Source of the DNA: Irpex lacteus
Taxonomy: Eukaryota > Basidiomycota > Agaricomycetes > Polyporales > Irpicaceae
Length of the DNA: 64,000 bases
Assembly: GCA_001986395.2 (NCBI GenBank)
Contig: MQVO02000001.1
Location: 1,116,001 to 1,180,000 of the forward strand
Direction of reading: 5' to 3'
Under the pieces are notes generated by a model. That model had not been told where the DNA came from, ran no database searches, and saw only the letters and a list, made by a program, of their open reading frames with translations. How positions within the stretch are numbered: the stretch's first letter is position 1; each line of letters begins with the position of its first letter. The translations under genes and the position numbers were made by a program. Below are positions 14,124-24,631 of the stretch, in pieces.

Positions 14124-16953
14124 TCAGTGGGCCAACCCAGCCGCACCACCTCGCTTCCCTTCATGCCCCCGCAGCAGCAAAACAGCCACAGTCGCAAGCA
14201 GAAATATCCCAATGCTCGCATAGACGGGGAAGGAGTTATCGATCATGAGCAGCGTACCGCCGAGTAACGGGGCGATCATGCCACCACTGCGAGGCAAAGA
14301 AGAAGCCATGTGTGTCAGTGAATCATCCAGATGAGGCAATAGCGAAAACCCCTCACATTCGAGAAAGGGCAGAGGCGATACCACATGCTGTTCCTCGCAC
14401 TACGAGCATGTGAACGTCAATCAATATTGACACTTAGCAGAAAGAGAACGCACCTTTTGTGTCGAATATCTCTGGGGTCCAGCCGTACAAAACGGCCCAC
14501 ATTGCCTATATCATGCCGCTCAGCAAGAGCTACAAGGAAGCTGAGTAAGGCAAGAAAAACTCACCGTAGCACTCAAGCTAATCCCAACAGTACTCGCTTG
14601 AACAGCAAATGGATGTTGAGCCCAGATGAAGAACAGACAGAAGAGCGATGTCAACAGCGTGCTCCCAGCGAGTGACCACCGTCGGCCCAGTCGGGAATCT
14701 ACAAGCCAGGCACCGATCTGCGCAGAATCGTCCCAGTGAGTCGAATGTCGCGAGGGAATGACAGCTTTGATTGTACTCACGATAGCACCGGGACATCCGC
14801 CGACGGTGTATATCACCACGTCCCACAAGTTATCCTCCAGCGACTTTGCAGCTCCGTCGTCCCCACCCCGGCCTTCCAATAATTTTGGTAGGTACACGTT
14901 AAACATCGTATACGCTATAAAACGGGGAGTTCAGCAAAGGTTAGCACCACTACACCGTATCCCTCCTCCTCAACTACAAAACACTCACCTAACGACATAG
15001 CACACCAAACAATCCACACCAACACCGTCGTCCTCAACCACTCCGGCGTAAGCACCATCCCCACCCGATCCACCCACGCCCCCAACGGCCTCCTCACCCA
15101 CCTCGGCAGAACCCTCCACGCCCTACTCCCCTTGACCTCCTCCAACGAGATCCTACTCGCCCGTCTCGAAGAGGTAGAGCGTCTCGAGAACGAGCTGCCC
15201 AACCGGGAATGCCGAGCTTGTCTGCCCGCTTTGAAGTAGTCTTCTTCTTCGTTTGAGGGTGGAAGGAGAGGAGCGGGGGTGGAGGGAGAGGCGACGGCGG
15301 TGCTGTCACTTGGGTATTCGGAATTGTGGTCGTGTGGGATTTGAGGAGTTTGGAAGGTATGGTCGCTCAGGTTTACGTTCGGTTCGCCTGTAGAGCTGTA
15401 ATCCGAGGGTCTCGTCTCAGGAGGGCCGCGGAGGACCTCATGGCTGGCTTGCGCAGTGAGCGTTCTTGCGGGTACAGGAGATATTGTTGAAGATGCATCT
15501 GCATCGAAGACGACGTCTGCGCCAGGGGGCGACGACCGTCTGGCTTGAGGAGCAGTTGATGGTTCTCCGTTGGTGATTGTACCTCTGTGGTCGTATACGT
15601 CCTCGAGGTCAAGGGACAATTCTGACCCGTTGAATTTAGATATCATTTGGAGGGATTCTATCGCTTCTTGGGGACGACCTGCATGCACGAGGTATCGAGG
15701 TGACTCGTGTAGTCGGAAGAATAACATCCTGGCGGTGAACATGGCTAGTGTCTTTGGGAATAAGAGTGTCCGTTAGCAAATAATACCCTTTATTAGGCTG
15801 GCGGCTTACCAATAATCCAAGTGCTATAAGCAGGTACTTCCACCCTGTATTTTGTATAGCGACATCGCAGGGTGCAGGCGCAGGTGGGCATGAACGAGAG
15901 GGAATGACTACCAAGCCAATAACAGCCGAGACCACCGAACCAACGGAGAAGAACACAGATAACGCGGTCACGAGGTACTGCTTCCCATTAGGCATATGCT
16001 CGAGCAAGAGCGTTCCGTCAGTCGGCATAGACCCCTATGGTAATGAGAGCGCGCATTTAGTCATACTAGTTGCATGATAGGGACAATGGTGAATGGAGAT
16101 ACACACCCCTACCGCGCTTCCTAGCAGGAAGAGAGAGATGCACAGAGTTGTAAAGGTGTTCGCAAAAGACGCGAGGACGCCGAATACAGCTGTTAGGAAC
16201 AGCGTGGCGTTGAAGGCGGCTGTGCGGCCTACTAGGTCTGAGCCTGAGGAGATGTGAGTCAGAAGTTGGCGTTTGGGAAAGAGGAGTACTCACAGGTGCC
16301 CCAGCCTATTGCGCCGAACATCATGCCGGCGAACATTGATGATGAGAGGGTACCGATGTATGAGTCGGGTACTGTATACATGAAAGAGGTAGATTAGCGT
16401 GAGCGGTCAAAGTATGCATAGACAAGACTCGCCGTCAAAGTGCTGCTGCACTCTCGGTAGTATTATCGCAATAGCTTGTATCCACATCTTCCAGAGACGT
16501 CATTCTGATTAGTATCTCGTCAATACACGAAGTAGAGCATAGACTCACATTATCCGCCAACCACCCTCCATGACCAAACCAGCACTCGTTCGCATTAATA
16601 AACCGTCACTGCGCGTATAGAACTCACCAAAACCGCACAACGAAAGCAAGGTCCACTGGTAGCTCCCTACACACGACCAACACATTCATTTCAGTACAAC
16701 GCGTCCAATCCCTCGTTCTCCGATGTCCCTCCAAGCAATAAACGAAGAAACACGCACCCATCCCAATCCTATCAATCGTCCTATCCAACGGCGTCCTCCC
16801 ATCACTCACATATACCCCTTCCCCACCATCCTCTATGCCGTCCTCACCATCCACCAACCCAACATCTTCCTCCTCGTCTCTTGCAAAATACCCCATACTG
16901 CTACGGTCAGACTGGACGGACCAAAAGCCAGACACGCGTGGGTTCGCCGCCAT
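14124..16953 (-). CDS. Major facilitator transporter (SVOP-like) with long central loop
   Basis: A plasma- or organelle-membrane transporter; substrate unknown. Thirteen exons: 16758-16953, 16628-16666, 16549-16565, 16433-16487, 16294-16371, 16107-16243, 15810-16034, 14989-15751, 14781-14914, 14565-14717, 14454-14505, 14357-14399 and 14124-14286, 684 residues. The N-terminus is acidic and cytosolic. Transport motifs include GWGTCSDLVGRT after the second helix, PTDGTLLLEHMP near the fourth, and LHESPRYLVHAGR after the sixth, as in SVOP and sugar porters. A Ser-rich loop of about 200 residues joins the two halves, a likely site of regulation. The second half ends with AMWAVLYGWTPEIFDTKVRG and GGMIAPLLGG. 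The fourth intron has a GC donor. Confidence 0.88.
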
Positions 16954-18087
16954 GGCCTATTATATACTGGTTTATCAATGCGGAATGACGATTATGGTAT
17001 TCCTCGCCCGTCTATTGGCTCTTTGTGCCTGCGTGCAGTAGATTATGTACCCTCGGTGCGCTTACTCAGATGGAGCAGAAGGATTGCGCGATGTGAGGCA
17101 ATTGGGCGGGCTCGGGCCCGTGAGGCAGAGTTTTGAAGTTAGTTGCCGGACTTGTACTGTAGTGACCGTGTATGGACTCCTGTCGTTTGGTTTATTCTTG
17201 GTCGTTATAAGTGTTATCTGCGAGGGTATATGTCGTCCAAGAGAGTGTCGTTCACGTCGTCGTAATGTAGATGGAAGAAGGAGAGCACCAGTACCTGTGC
17301 AGACGAGCGCGACTTTGGACGCGTTAGAAAAGGTGTTTAGGGTCCTCTCTGCTCCGGGGTCTCGATAACAGCGGCTAAATATGTGCCCGTCGTGGTCAGG
17401 ACTCTGTTATCTCGTCCTTGTCTTCATCGTTTTAGCTCGTCTGAGCCTTTCGCGTACGTAGAGACTATACACTTGTGTATACATACAAGACTGAATTGAG
17501 ATAATGTCTAAGAGATACGTAGGATACAACGAGTATATTATTTGAAGAAGCAGGGACCTTTCATTATAGCCCGGAGACGACCAGCATGTACATGTGTACG
17601 TAAGTTAAGTAACATGCCTTTCTAATCGCCGTATACAGCGAGGAGTTGTAAGGCTAGATGTGAGCAAATGACTGTAGAGGCCGAATTGCAAGTATACGTC
17701 TGTTTCTGTAAGTACTCGGTGTAGTCGCTTTTTTCATTAACACCAGTACTGTCACGGTCGAGGCTTAAACGTTGCGGTAACAACTACTGGCCATGGTCTC
17801 ACCAGCCAATTGAAGACTGTCTCTTAGCTCAAGCATTCATGTTGGACGATGATGCAGGATGTCCAATATTCGAGTAGCAATACATAATACTATCGTACAA
17901 GCAAAAATCAAACGTTCGATGAAATTGGGATGAAAAGAAGAGTTCGAAGATATAGTTGCATCATGAGCGCACCACACGTGTGTTCCCTCGCCTACCTCTA
18001 CGTAATACAACGTTGTAGGGGATTGACGGAGGAAACGTGTATGTGGGTCCTTGACGCACAATCACAACCCTCTTTAACGGGAGGTGT
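16954..18087. other. Intergenic stretch, no gene seen
   Basis: Upstream of the MFS gene and downstream of the Cys-rich gene. Frames overlapping 16.7-17.4 kb on the plus strand are mostly antisense to MFS exon 1 or lack features. Confidence 0.5.
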
Positions 18088-18643
18088 TTAGCAGCACATC
18101 TCGCACGGGCAGCCTTTATTAAGAGAAAGAACAAGGAGTTAGCGACGAGGGATAACGAAACTGAGTTATACAGGTACGCACAGATGATGTCTGCGAAGCA
18201 CTCGCAGCAATCTTTGCAGCACTCAAAGCACAGGAAGCATTCGACCAAGCCGAGGAAGCAGTCCTATATGTGAATAAAAATCGTCAGTGTGACTATTTCC
18301 GGCGATTCTTCATTATATATGACGTTCAAAACCCCAGCCGCACACCATCACCACGACTTGCTTTATGTCACAAGAAAGGGTGGGCATCAGGCAGACGAGG
18401 GAATTCAAGGGGGGTTAAAGAAAAACGACGTACTCTACCAGCTCCTCCTCCCCTCAACCTCGACGCCTTCTGGCACTGCTGATGTTGCTCCTGAGTAGCG
18501 TTACGCTGCGGGGGGTTCATCACGCCTGCGCAGTCAAATCAGCGTCGGCCCGACAACACCACCACCAACAAAACAGTCTACATACTCATCTGAACAGCCT
18601 GGGGCTGCGTCGAAGTAGTCATCGCCGGCTTAGGAGCTTCCAT
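18088..18643 (-). CDS. Small cysteine-rich membrane-associated protein (CYSTM-like)
   Basis: Exons 18586-18643, 18434-18525, 18182-18263 and 18088-18113 give 85 residues. The N-terminal half is polar (Gln, Thr, Pro) and ends in RLRGGGAGR. The last third is packed with cysteines: DCFLGLVECFLCFECC, KDCCECF, then ADIICCPCEMCC at the very end. This resembles short eukaryotic CYSTM-type stress proteins, where the Cys-rich tail inserts in or is lipidated at membranes; that role is from the family, not shown here. The exon 2 donor was chosen at GTACGT because it keeps the cysteine frame. A TATA box lies about 100 bp upstream. Confidence 0.75.
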
Positions 18644-18742
18644 ATCGTCTATATCGTCTGGTCGTTCGGGTACGAGAGTAGAGATGACGGTAGGGTGTGA
18701 GAGGGAAAGAGAAAGGGAGAAGTGGTCCCACTGTGTGCGGGG

Positions 18743-18749
18743 TTATATA
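18743..18749 (-). promoter_or_regulatory. TATA box of the Cys-rich gene
   Basis: TATATAA on the minus strand, 100 bp upstream of the start codon at 18643, at the usual fungal distance. Confidence 0.55.
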
Positions 18750-19845
18750 GCGAGTAACCAACAGGTCGCCGGTCGAATGAATGGCATGGGCCGTGATGTT
18801 TGATGGGATGGGCGGTGAGATCATAGGCCTCGAGGGGTGGATACCCGCATACAAAGGCACGGAGCACCCATTGCTAAAAATAGGTCAGGGGGTGCCACGC
18901 TCCTTCGACCTCTTCTTACAAGCCTCTCCTCGTTGTGCCTGGTCGCCCATTGCCAGGTTATTGGACAACCCTATACACTATGTCTGCGTAGAGTTAACGT
19001 TATGTTCGACATTTTGAGTGAGACTGGGATAGAGCGTAGACAGTGATCAACGTCCGAGCGACTGCGACTCCCCGGTGACGCTCGCGACCGGTGACAGCAG
19101 CTATTATTGAAATCGCCGGTATATTGAAGGGTTCTGAGCTGCGCATGCACACTGCCTCCAGTCGAGACTGCAATGCCGTGTAAGCGACACATGTAAAGAT
19201 CGTGAGTGCCAAATGCCAGTGGGTCGCTACAAAACAGCTCACCGGTGCTATGTACATGGTCGCCTCACAAACACGGAAGGTCAGAATCACTGATTTGAAG
19301 CGCAACTCGCAGCATTCGAACTCTCGATGGCGCTTTAAAGGAGGGATCGTTGGCTGTTTGTATATAGCTCATGTACGATGCAGAGAGGTAAAAGTCAAGA
19401 ACGACCAGCCCGTCGTACTTTATATATGCACCCGGAAAGTCGATTACGCCACCCCGTCCGCCAAGCACGCTCTTGGCGATCGCACACTTCACGCAACCTC
19501 TAGCCATGGCATAGCCTCATACTTTCCCATGGCCATGCAACACAACGTCCAACAACTCAATCCGAGTATTCAGATCTAGAGGAACCAAGAAACCCATAGG
19601 GCATACTATTCAGATAGCAATGCGGAAGGATGTCGACAACGACAACAAAGTCCGTACTAAGTACTGTAGGTAAGGGAGGGAGCGTATGAATGAGAGTGTA
19701 TAAGAGTCCATTCGTCTTAAGCCAGTGCTAATGCATGCGAAGTGTTCAGAGTTCAAGCCCAACCAACAGAGATAACGATGAGAATCCAGATGATGCGAGT
19801 GACGTGATGCGATGCGAGGCCACTGAATCAATCCCTCACAGCAGC
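18750..19845. other. Intergenic stretch with possible membrane-protein relic
   Basis: Minus-strand frames between 18970 and 19510 contain hydrophobic stretches (for example DGLVVLDFYLSASYMS and FVATHWHLALTIFTCV) that could be remains of a multi-helix protein. I could not join them in frame, so I call no gene. Confidence 0.3.
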
Positions 19846-20468
19846 TTAAAGGCCGGTAGGGGTAGGAGCGACGATGACGGCCGAGTCAGTGGGAGTCGAG
19901 GAAGCGGAGGCGGAGGAGCCGTTGATGGTGAACTTGTCAGAGCGGTTGGCAGAGTCACCGAGCACTACAAAACGGCAAGATTCGATGTTAGCGAAAACAG
20001 CGACGCGTCCAACAAAGAATCATACGTACAGACGACGATGTAGCTGTCCCTCGTAGGCACGTCAAACACAGTCACGTTCGCTGCGCCATCTCCCAGCTTG
20101 AAGTTCGACGCCAAGGGGCGGTCTACGCACAATGACCCATGAGCAACCTCGACACATATGCGACGAAAAACACGTCACTCACCGATGTAAAGATGCTCGC
20201 TCGTCTCGTTCGGGGTCAAGTATCCCAAGAAGAGGACACCGCTCGCGTTCTTTCCAACGCTGTCGAGCTTGCTAGTGTCCCACTGCACGAGCTGAATATC
20301 CCCGACGTTCCAGATCGACGAAGCCGACGGGAGGGTAACGTGTGGGGCGTACACCTCCAGGTTCACAGGCTGCACCGTACGCTCAGCGATGACTGAGGGA
20401 GCGGCGGAGACTGAAGTCGACGCGAGGAGGAGGGCGGAGAAGGCAGTGAGGAAGCGAGGGCTGAACAT
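19846..20468 (-). CDS. Secreted Kre9/Knh1-like wall protein
   Basis: Exons 20183-20468, 20030-20122 and 19846-19964 give 165 residues. A signal peptide is clear (MFSPRFLTAFSALLLASTSV, cut near SAAPS). The body has the pattern of the Kre9/Knh1 N-terminal beta-sandwich family: APHVTLPSASSIWNVGDIQ and VQWDTS early, then VTVFDVPTRDSYIVVLLGDS. The C-terminus is Ser/Thr/Pro-rich and short, without the hydrophobic tail expected for a GPI signal, so the protein may be freely secreted or wall-trapped. Several NxS/T sites could be glycosylated. Function in beta-glucan assembly is known for yeast Kre9 but not proven for these short basidiomycete members. Confidence 0.75.
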
Positions 20469-20614
20469 CTTGTTAAAAATTGGAGGTTTGGACGGGTTGG
20501 AGGGTAGAGAGCACTAGTAGGGACTGGCTAAGACGACTCGACGAGGGAGGAAAGACAAGGCAAAAGAAGAGGGGGAGAGACAGAACAAGCGTGCGTTGTG
20601 TTTCACCCTCCTTC

Positions 20615-20621
20615 TTTTATA
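20615..20621 (-). promoter_or_regulatory. TATA box of the Kre9-like gene
   Basis: TATAAAA on the minus strand about 150 bp upstream of the start codon at 20468. Confidence 0.5.
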
Positions 20622-21152
20622 CCCCAGCCTGCCCATAACTGCCCCGTCCGATTCGAATTCTGCTCGCTTGAGAAGCATATGAATTAATCCATAAATCCAC
20701 GCAGTTCAAGTCCGGGGTGCTTCTCGAGAAGATCTTGACGCGAACTTGAACCACAATGCACGCTAGATTCGGACGTGTGACGAGTTTCGGGAGTCCCGAT
20801 CTTAGATCTCGGACGCTCAGACGAACCACGAACCTCCAAAGCACCCGAAGGAGCGACGAAACGGTCCCCTCGCAAGATCCCAAACTCCTCGTCGTCAAGG
20901 TGAACGAGCTTCTTCGAACTAAAACTGGGTCGTTTTCTATGTCGTCAGACGTCACATCTTCCGGGGCAGCTTCGATTTCTCATTTTGAACGGCGTTGACC
21001 ACTCGATATCCGAGTCCCCTTTGATGGCCTTGTTCATTTCCCTGTGCGCAGCCATGGCCAGGTGAAGAAGGTTGTTCTGCCATTGATCAATTAACGTTGG
21101 TCGTTATGAGAGGACGTCGCTTACAGTGTGCAGTGTGAGTGTGGAGTGGGAT
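20622..21152. other. Intergenic stretch
   Basis: Between the Kre9-like promoter and the start of repeat copy A. No gene seen. Confidence 0.5.
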
Positions 21153-21326
21153 TGAGGTCTGTGATAGTTTTGATGGGCCGCCGTCACACGTGCAGAGTGC
21201 ATTCATTCTATGGTAGTTTCGGAGGCTTGTCTCTGGCATTCAGTGTGAACGAACGCGTATATATGCGTGCGTGAACGTTCTGAACCATGGCTAGCAGCAG
21301 CTGTCGGTCGTTTATTGACCTTCCAA
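21153..21326. repeat. Repeat copy A, left part
   Basis: The first 174 bp of a 1.44-kb dispersed repeat. It aligns with 34614-34789 (shared GAGGTCTGTGATAG at the start, TGAACGTTCTGAACC further in). The 6.65-kb transposon splits copy A immediately after this segment. The remainder resumes at 27980. Confidence 0.85.
21318..21326. repeat. Left target-site duplication, ACCTTCCAA
   Basis: Identical to 27980-27988 on the other side of the element. It is present only once in the uninterrupted repeat copy, at 34781-34789. Confidence 0.9.
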
Positions 21327-21471
21327 TAGTCTCGCAAGCCAGCCCTTCGGAGGTCGCCGTTGGCTCCTACCTATTCGGGCGGCGGAGTGCGAAAAAGACG
21401 AAACAGAGGACCCGCCCGAAGGTCTGGTGCATTTGGGAGAGAGGGAGGGTGATACGTCGTCACGTGCCGTA
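21327..21471 (+). repeat. Left terminal inverted repeat
   Basis: Pairs with 27851-27979 in reverse complement. Exact shared blocks are the outer 8 bp, 22 bp at 21378-21399 and 33 bp at 21439-21471. The innermost block holds the palindrome CACGTG. Between blocks the arms differ by small indels. The arm ends about 155 bp before the DUF6589-like start codon, so it may carry that promoter. Confidence 0.9.
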
Positions 21472-21626
21472 GACAGCTCTGTAATTTAGTGAGGCGCCCA
21501 AATTGTTGCAGCCTTCGTGAAGCGCGTCGCACGCGTTCGCTTGTACATACACCTACGCACGCGTCGACAGACCGTCGACGCCATAATAATATCGACATTC
21601 ATCACAACAAGCATTCCTTTTGTAAG

Positions 21627-24611
21627 ATGGAGCCCGTGCTTATCGAAGATTTCGACTGGGGTGAAGACGAATACCTAGAACCGGACGACGATGAACGACA
21701 CGAAGCCGAGCTGGAGGACATACAAGAAGAGGATGCGGAGGCCATGAGAAAGCCGGGGGGTCATCTATGGCGTACGACAGCGTTCGCGGCATTTCTTGCG
21801 ACACGGAGCGATGAAGACATTGCGATGAGATTGGTTGAAGTCATCGAATTCATGGCCACCAAGCAACTCGACCTTACAACGTTTATAGACTATGTGACCT
21901 GGAAACTGAAGATTCCATCACATATGAAAAGTGCAGAGGCAACTATTAGGTACGTGATATGCATTAATTATGAGTGCAGCAACCTCTTACAAACTCTGCA
22001 CTAGGGGTTCACGAACATCTCTCATGCATAGCGAACAACTCCCCGGCATCATTAGAAGATGGCATCGGCCACCTCGCAGGCACGAGTGGGGTGTCAAGAC
22101 CCAAGCAGCTAGGGCCGCTCTCGAAGACTGGGCTCTCGAGACTGTCACGGCGCGCATCAATCGTGAGATGCGCGAGTACGCTCCTAACCTCGCCTCACCT
22201 CCGGAGAGCATCAATGAAGACGACCTCCTCGCTATCAAGCTGAAGGATGACATCGTCATGATGAAGTCTGTTCAGCCAACATTCTGGCACCTCATGGATT
22301 CACTCTCGTTCACGCCGCTCCAGAAGAAGAGATGCAAGAAGAAGGACAACGAGGCGGTAAGATCTTGTTCACCCTCGCACGACAATATTAGACTGATTAA
22401 CGGTTTTTAGCGTATATTTATGATCGGGAACATACTGCACTACACGCGCTCCCAGCATCGCTGCCGCTATCAGAAGCTACTCAGCATTTACTTCAAGGCA
22501 TGCGGACTTGGGGCAAAGGCAAACGACACCACGCACCTATTCGGGCTCACGATGAGTCAAAAATGGGTCTATCGAGGAATCGAGGCTATCTCCGACTCGA
22601 ATCGACGGCGTATGATGGAAGACATCGCCTTATACGTCTTTTTCGGTGGCCATGATAACCTCAACCTCCCGTTCCGAACTTACCAGCAGCGCATCGACCA
22701 CCAGTCACGTTTCGACAACGGAACTGCCGGCACCATCTATATCATCAGAGACGAGAACGTGCAGTTCCTGGATCGCGTGGCATATATGGAACAACGGATG
22801 GAGCAATGCAACAACCCTATCACCGCTGTCGAGATCTGTCGCAAGGCTGGCGAGTTTGGCCCTCGCCTACATGCTCAAGCCGTCTTCTCAGTCCTTCGCA
22901 TCCTACTGCAGACTCCCGCCTTCGCCAGCTATGCTCACAAGGATCACGCTGTGTTCAAATCACCACCGCCGGTTCAGCAACTTCCGATTGGCAAAGAGCA
23001 TGCTACGGTCATGTACATGCTCGATACTGTGCACATGGAGGAGTCCTCGCAGGACGGTAACCGCAAGGTCTTAGAAGAGTGGTTACGGCAGCTCAATCTT
23101 GATGGCGAAAACGCTACGAAACATCCAGCCGCGAAACGCCTCATCGTTTGGATTGGCGACCAACTGACAGCGGTCCGCATTCGATACCTCAAACGCGACC
23201 GCGCATTCGATAACAATTTTGTTCAGCGATTTGAACAGTTTCTCGAAATCTTCGGGTGGTTCCACGCTCAGATCGCACAAGAGTTCTCGATGCACAAGCA
23301 GTACTATGGCAACAATCATAATCTAGGACTCTCGCATGCATTCGCAATTATGGAACGCAAGGGCCTCGCAACACCGTCTATCAAAGGCAAGTGTCTACGT
23401 ATTATTGTAATGTTACCTAGTCTGATGGGCCTCGATAGGCAATTTTCACTATACGTTCCGCGAAGCTGTTATGCATACTGCTGAGGCCCGATTCCGTGAC
23501 GTGTGGACGGTCGTTGGCGGTGTTGAGGAGCTTGAGGAGCTTCAAGATCGCACCCCGGAAGAGCTCGAGAAGCTAGCGCAGAGGATCGTTACAGAGTATG
23601 CGTCTACAGAGGCTCTAGTGAACTTGCGGGCCCCTACGCCTACCTCTGCTGGTGACGATAGCGCTCCACCACCGGCAAAGAAGAGGAAAGCGCCTGGCGA
23701 GCCACCACTCAGTAAGGAGGCTCGTGCGGAGGCGGCGAAGAAAGCACGCGATGAGAAAGAACGCAAGGCACGCGAGAAGAAGGACGACCTTTTCGAGTAC
23801 AGCGTGCAGTTCAATCGAGATCTCCTCGAGTACCTCGATCTCAATGATGCGATGAAGACTGGCGACGTTGGTCGCATGGAATATATGCTCCCCCGGCTGC
23901 TGTTCCGCTTCCATGGCGGCGGTAACCACAAGTATGCTTGGGAGAATGTCGAGCTCATGCAAGAGCTATGGCGTGAGTGGCCAACTGAGATCAAGTACGT
24001 ATACCGTTTCTGTTTGTGACGCTGGTGTTAACAAGTATATTAGGTCGCTTGTCATGAGATTTTGCTGGCTGGCAAATACGACAGGCCTCGCGGGCAACTT
24101 CCTTGCCTACGACATGGTACAAGAACACAACATACGGGATATAAAGGTATGCTTATTATACAATGATTAAAACTATATCCGTTAATGATGTGCTCAGGAT
24201 CTGTTTGCTATACATGGACCGTTCTCCTCATGGGAGTACATCAAGAGAATATCAGCTTCAATCCCAACACAGCGTAAGATCAAGAAGCACGTCGAGGAAC
24301 ACTTCAATCACTTCAAAAGAGGTCTTTCGCATACGTCTCCCGCACACGAGAAGGATGTTGCCGCCCTGCAAAAGAAGTATCGACAAACCGGTGCGCATGT
24401 ACATCGACCCGGTCGTCATCTCGCCAAGAACGATCGCGCGAAAGACTTCACGGCTAACGGAGCAAATCTCACAACCTTGCAAAGTATGATTGACCGGTGG
24501 CACAAGTCACGCGTGACGGAGAAGCGCAGAACTGATACGTTCGAGAGCGTGATGACTCTTGTTGAGCAATACAAGGAGCGGGCGGCACAAAGAGCCGGTA
24601 CTAATGACTAG
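21627..24611 (+). CDS. DUF6589-like protein, candidate transposase
   Basis: Exons 21627-21949, 22005-22356, 22411-23386, 23439-23994, 24044-24146 and 24198-24611 give 907 residues. Domains in order: acidic N-terminus (EDFDWGEDEYLEPDDDER); helical region to about 225; the DUF6589-like core from about 226, with LHYTRSQHRCRYQKLLSIYF, then FFGGHDNLNLPF (Asp307), YMLDTVHMEES (Asp430) and LIVWIGDQLTAVRIR (Asp475); a Lys-rich basic stretch near 640-690 (PPPAKKRKAPGEP, possible nuclear signal); and a basic C-terminus. The GDQLT and GHDNLN motifs sit at ends of predicted strands, as acidic residues do in RNase H-fold transposases; that assignment is inference. The start follows the left inverted repeat and fits MEPVLIEDF. 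Intron 3 has a GC donor (GCAAGT). The family name is from memory. Confidence 0.8.
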
Positions 24612-24631
24612 AACATTACTATTGTATCTAT

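Noticed and set aside
16723..17136. 137-codon plus-strand open frame
   Set aside because: Largely antisense to the first exon of the MFS gene; it has no family likeness.
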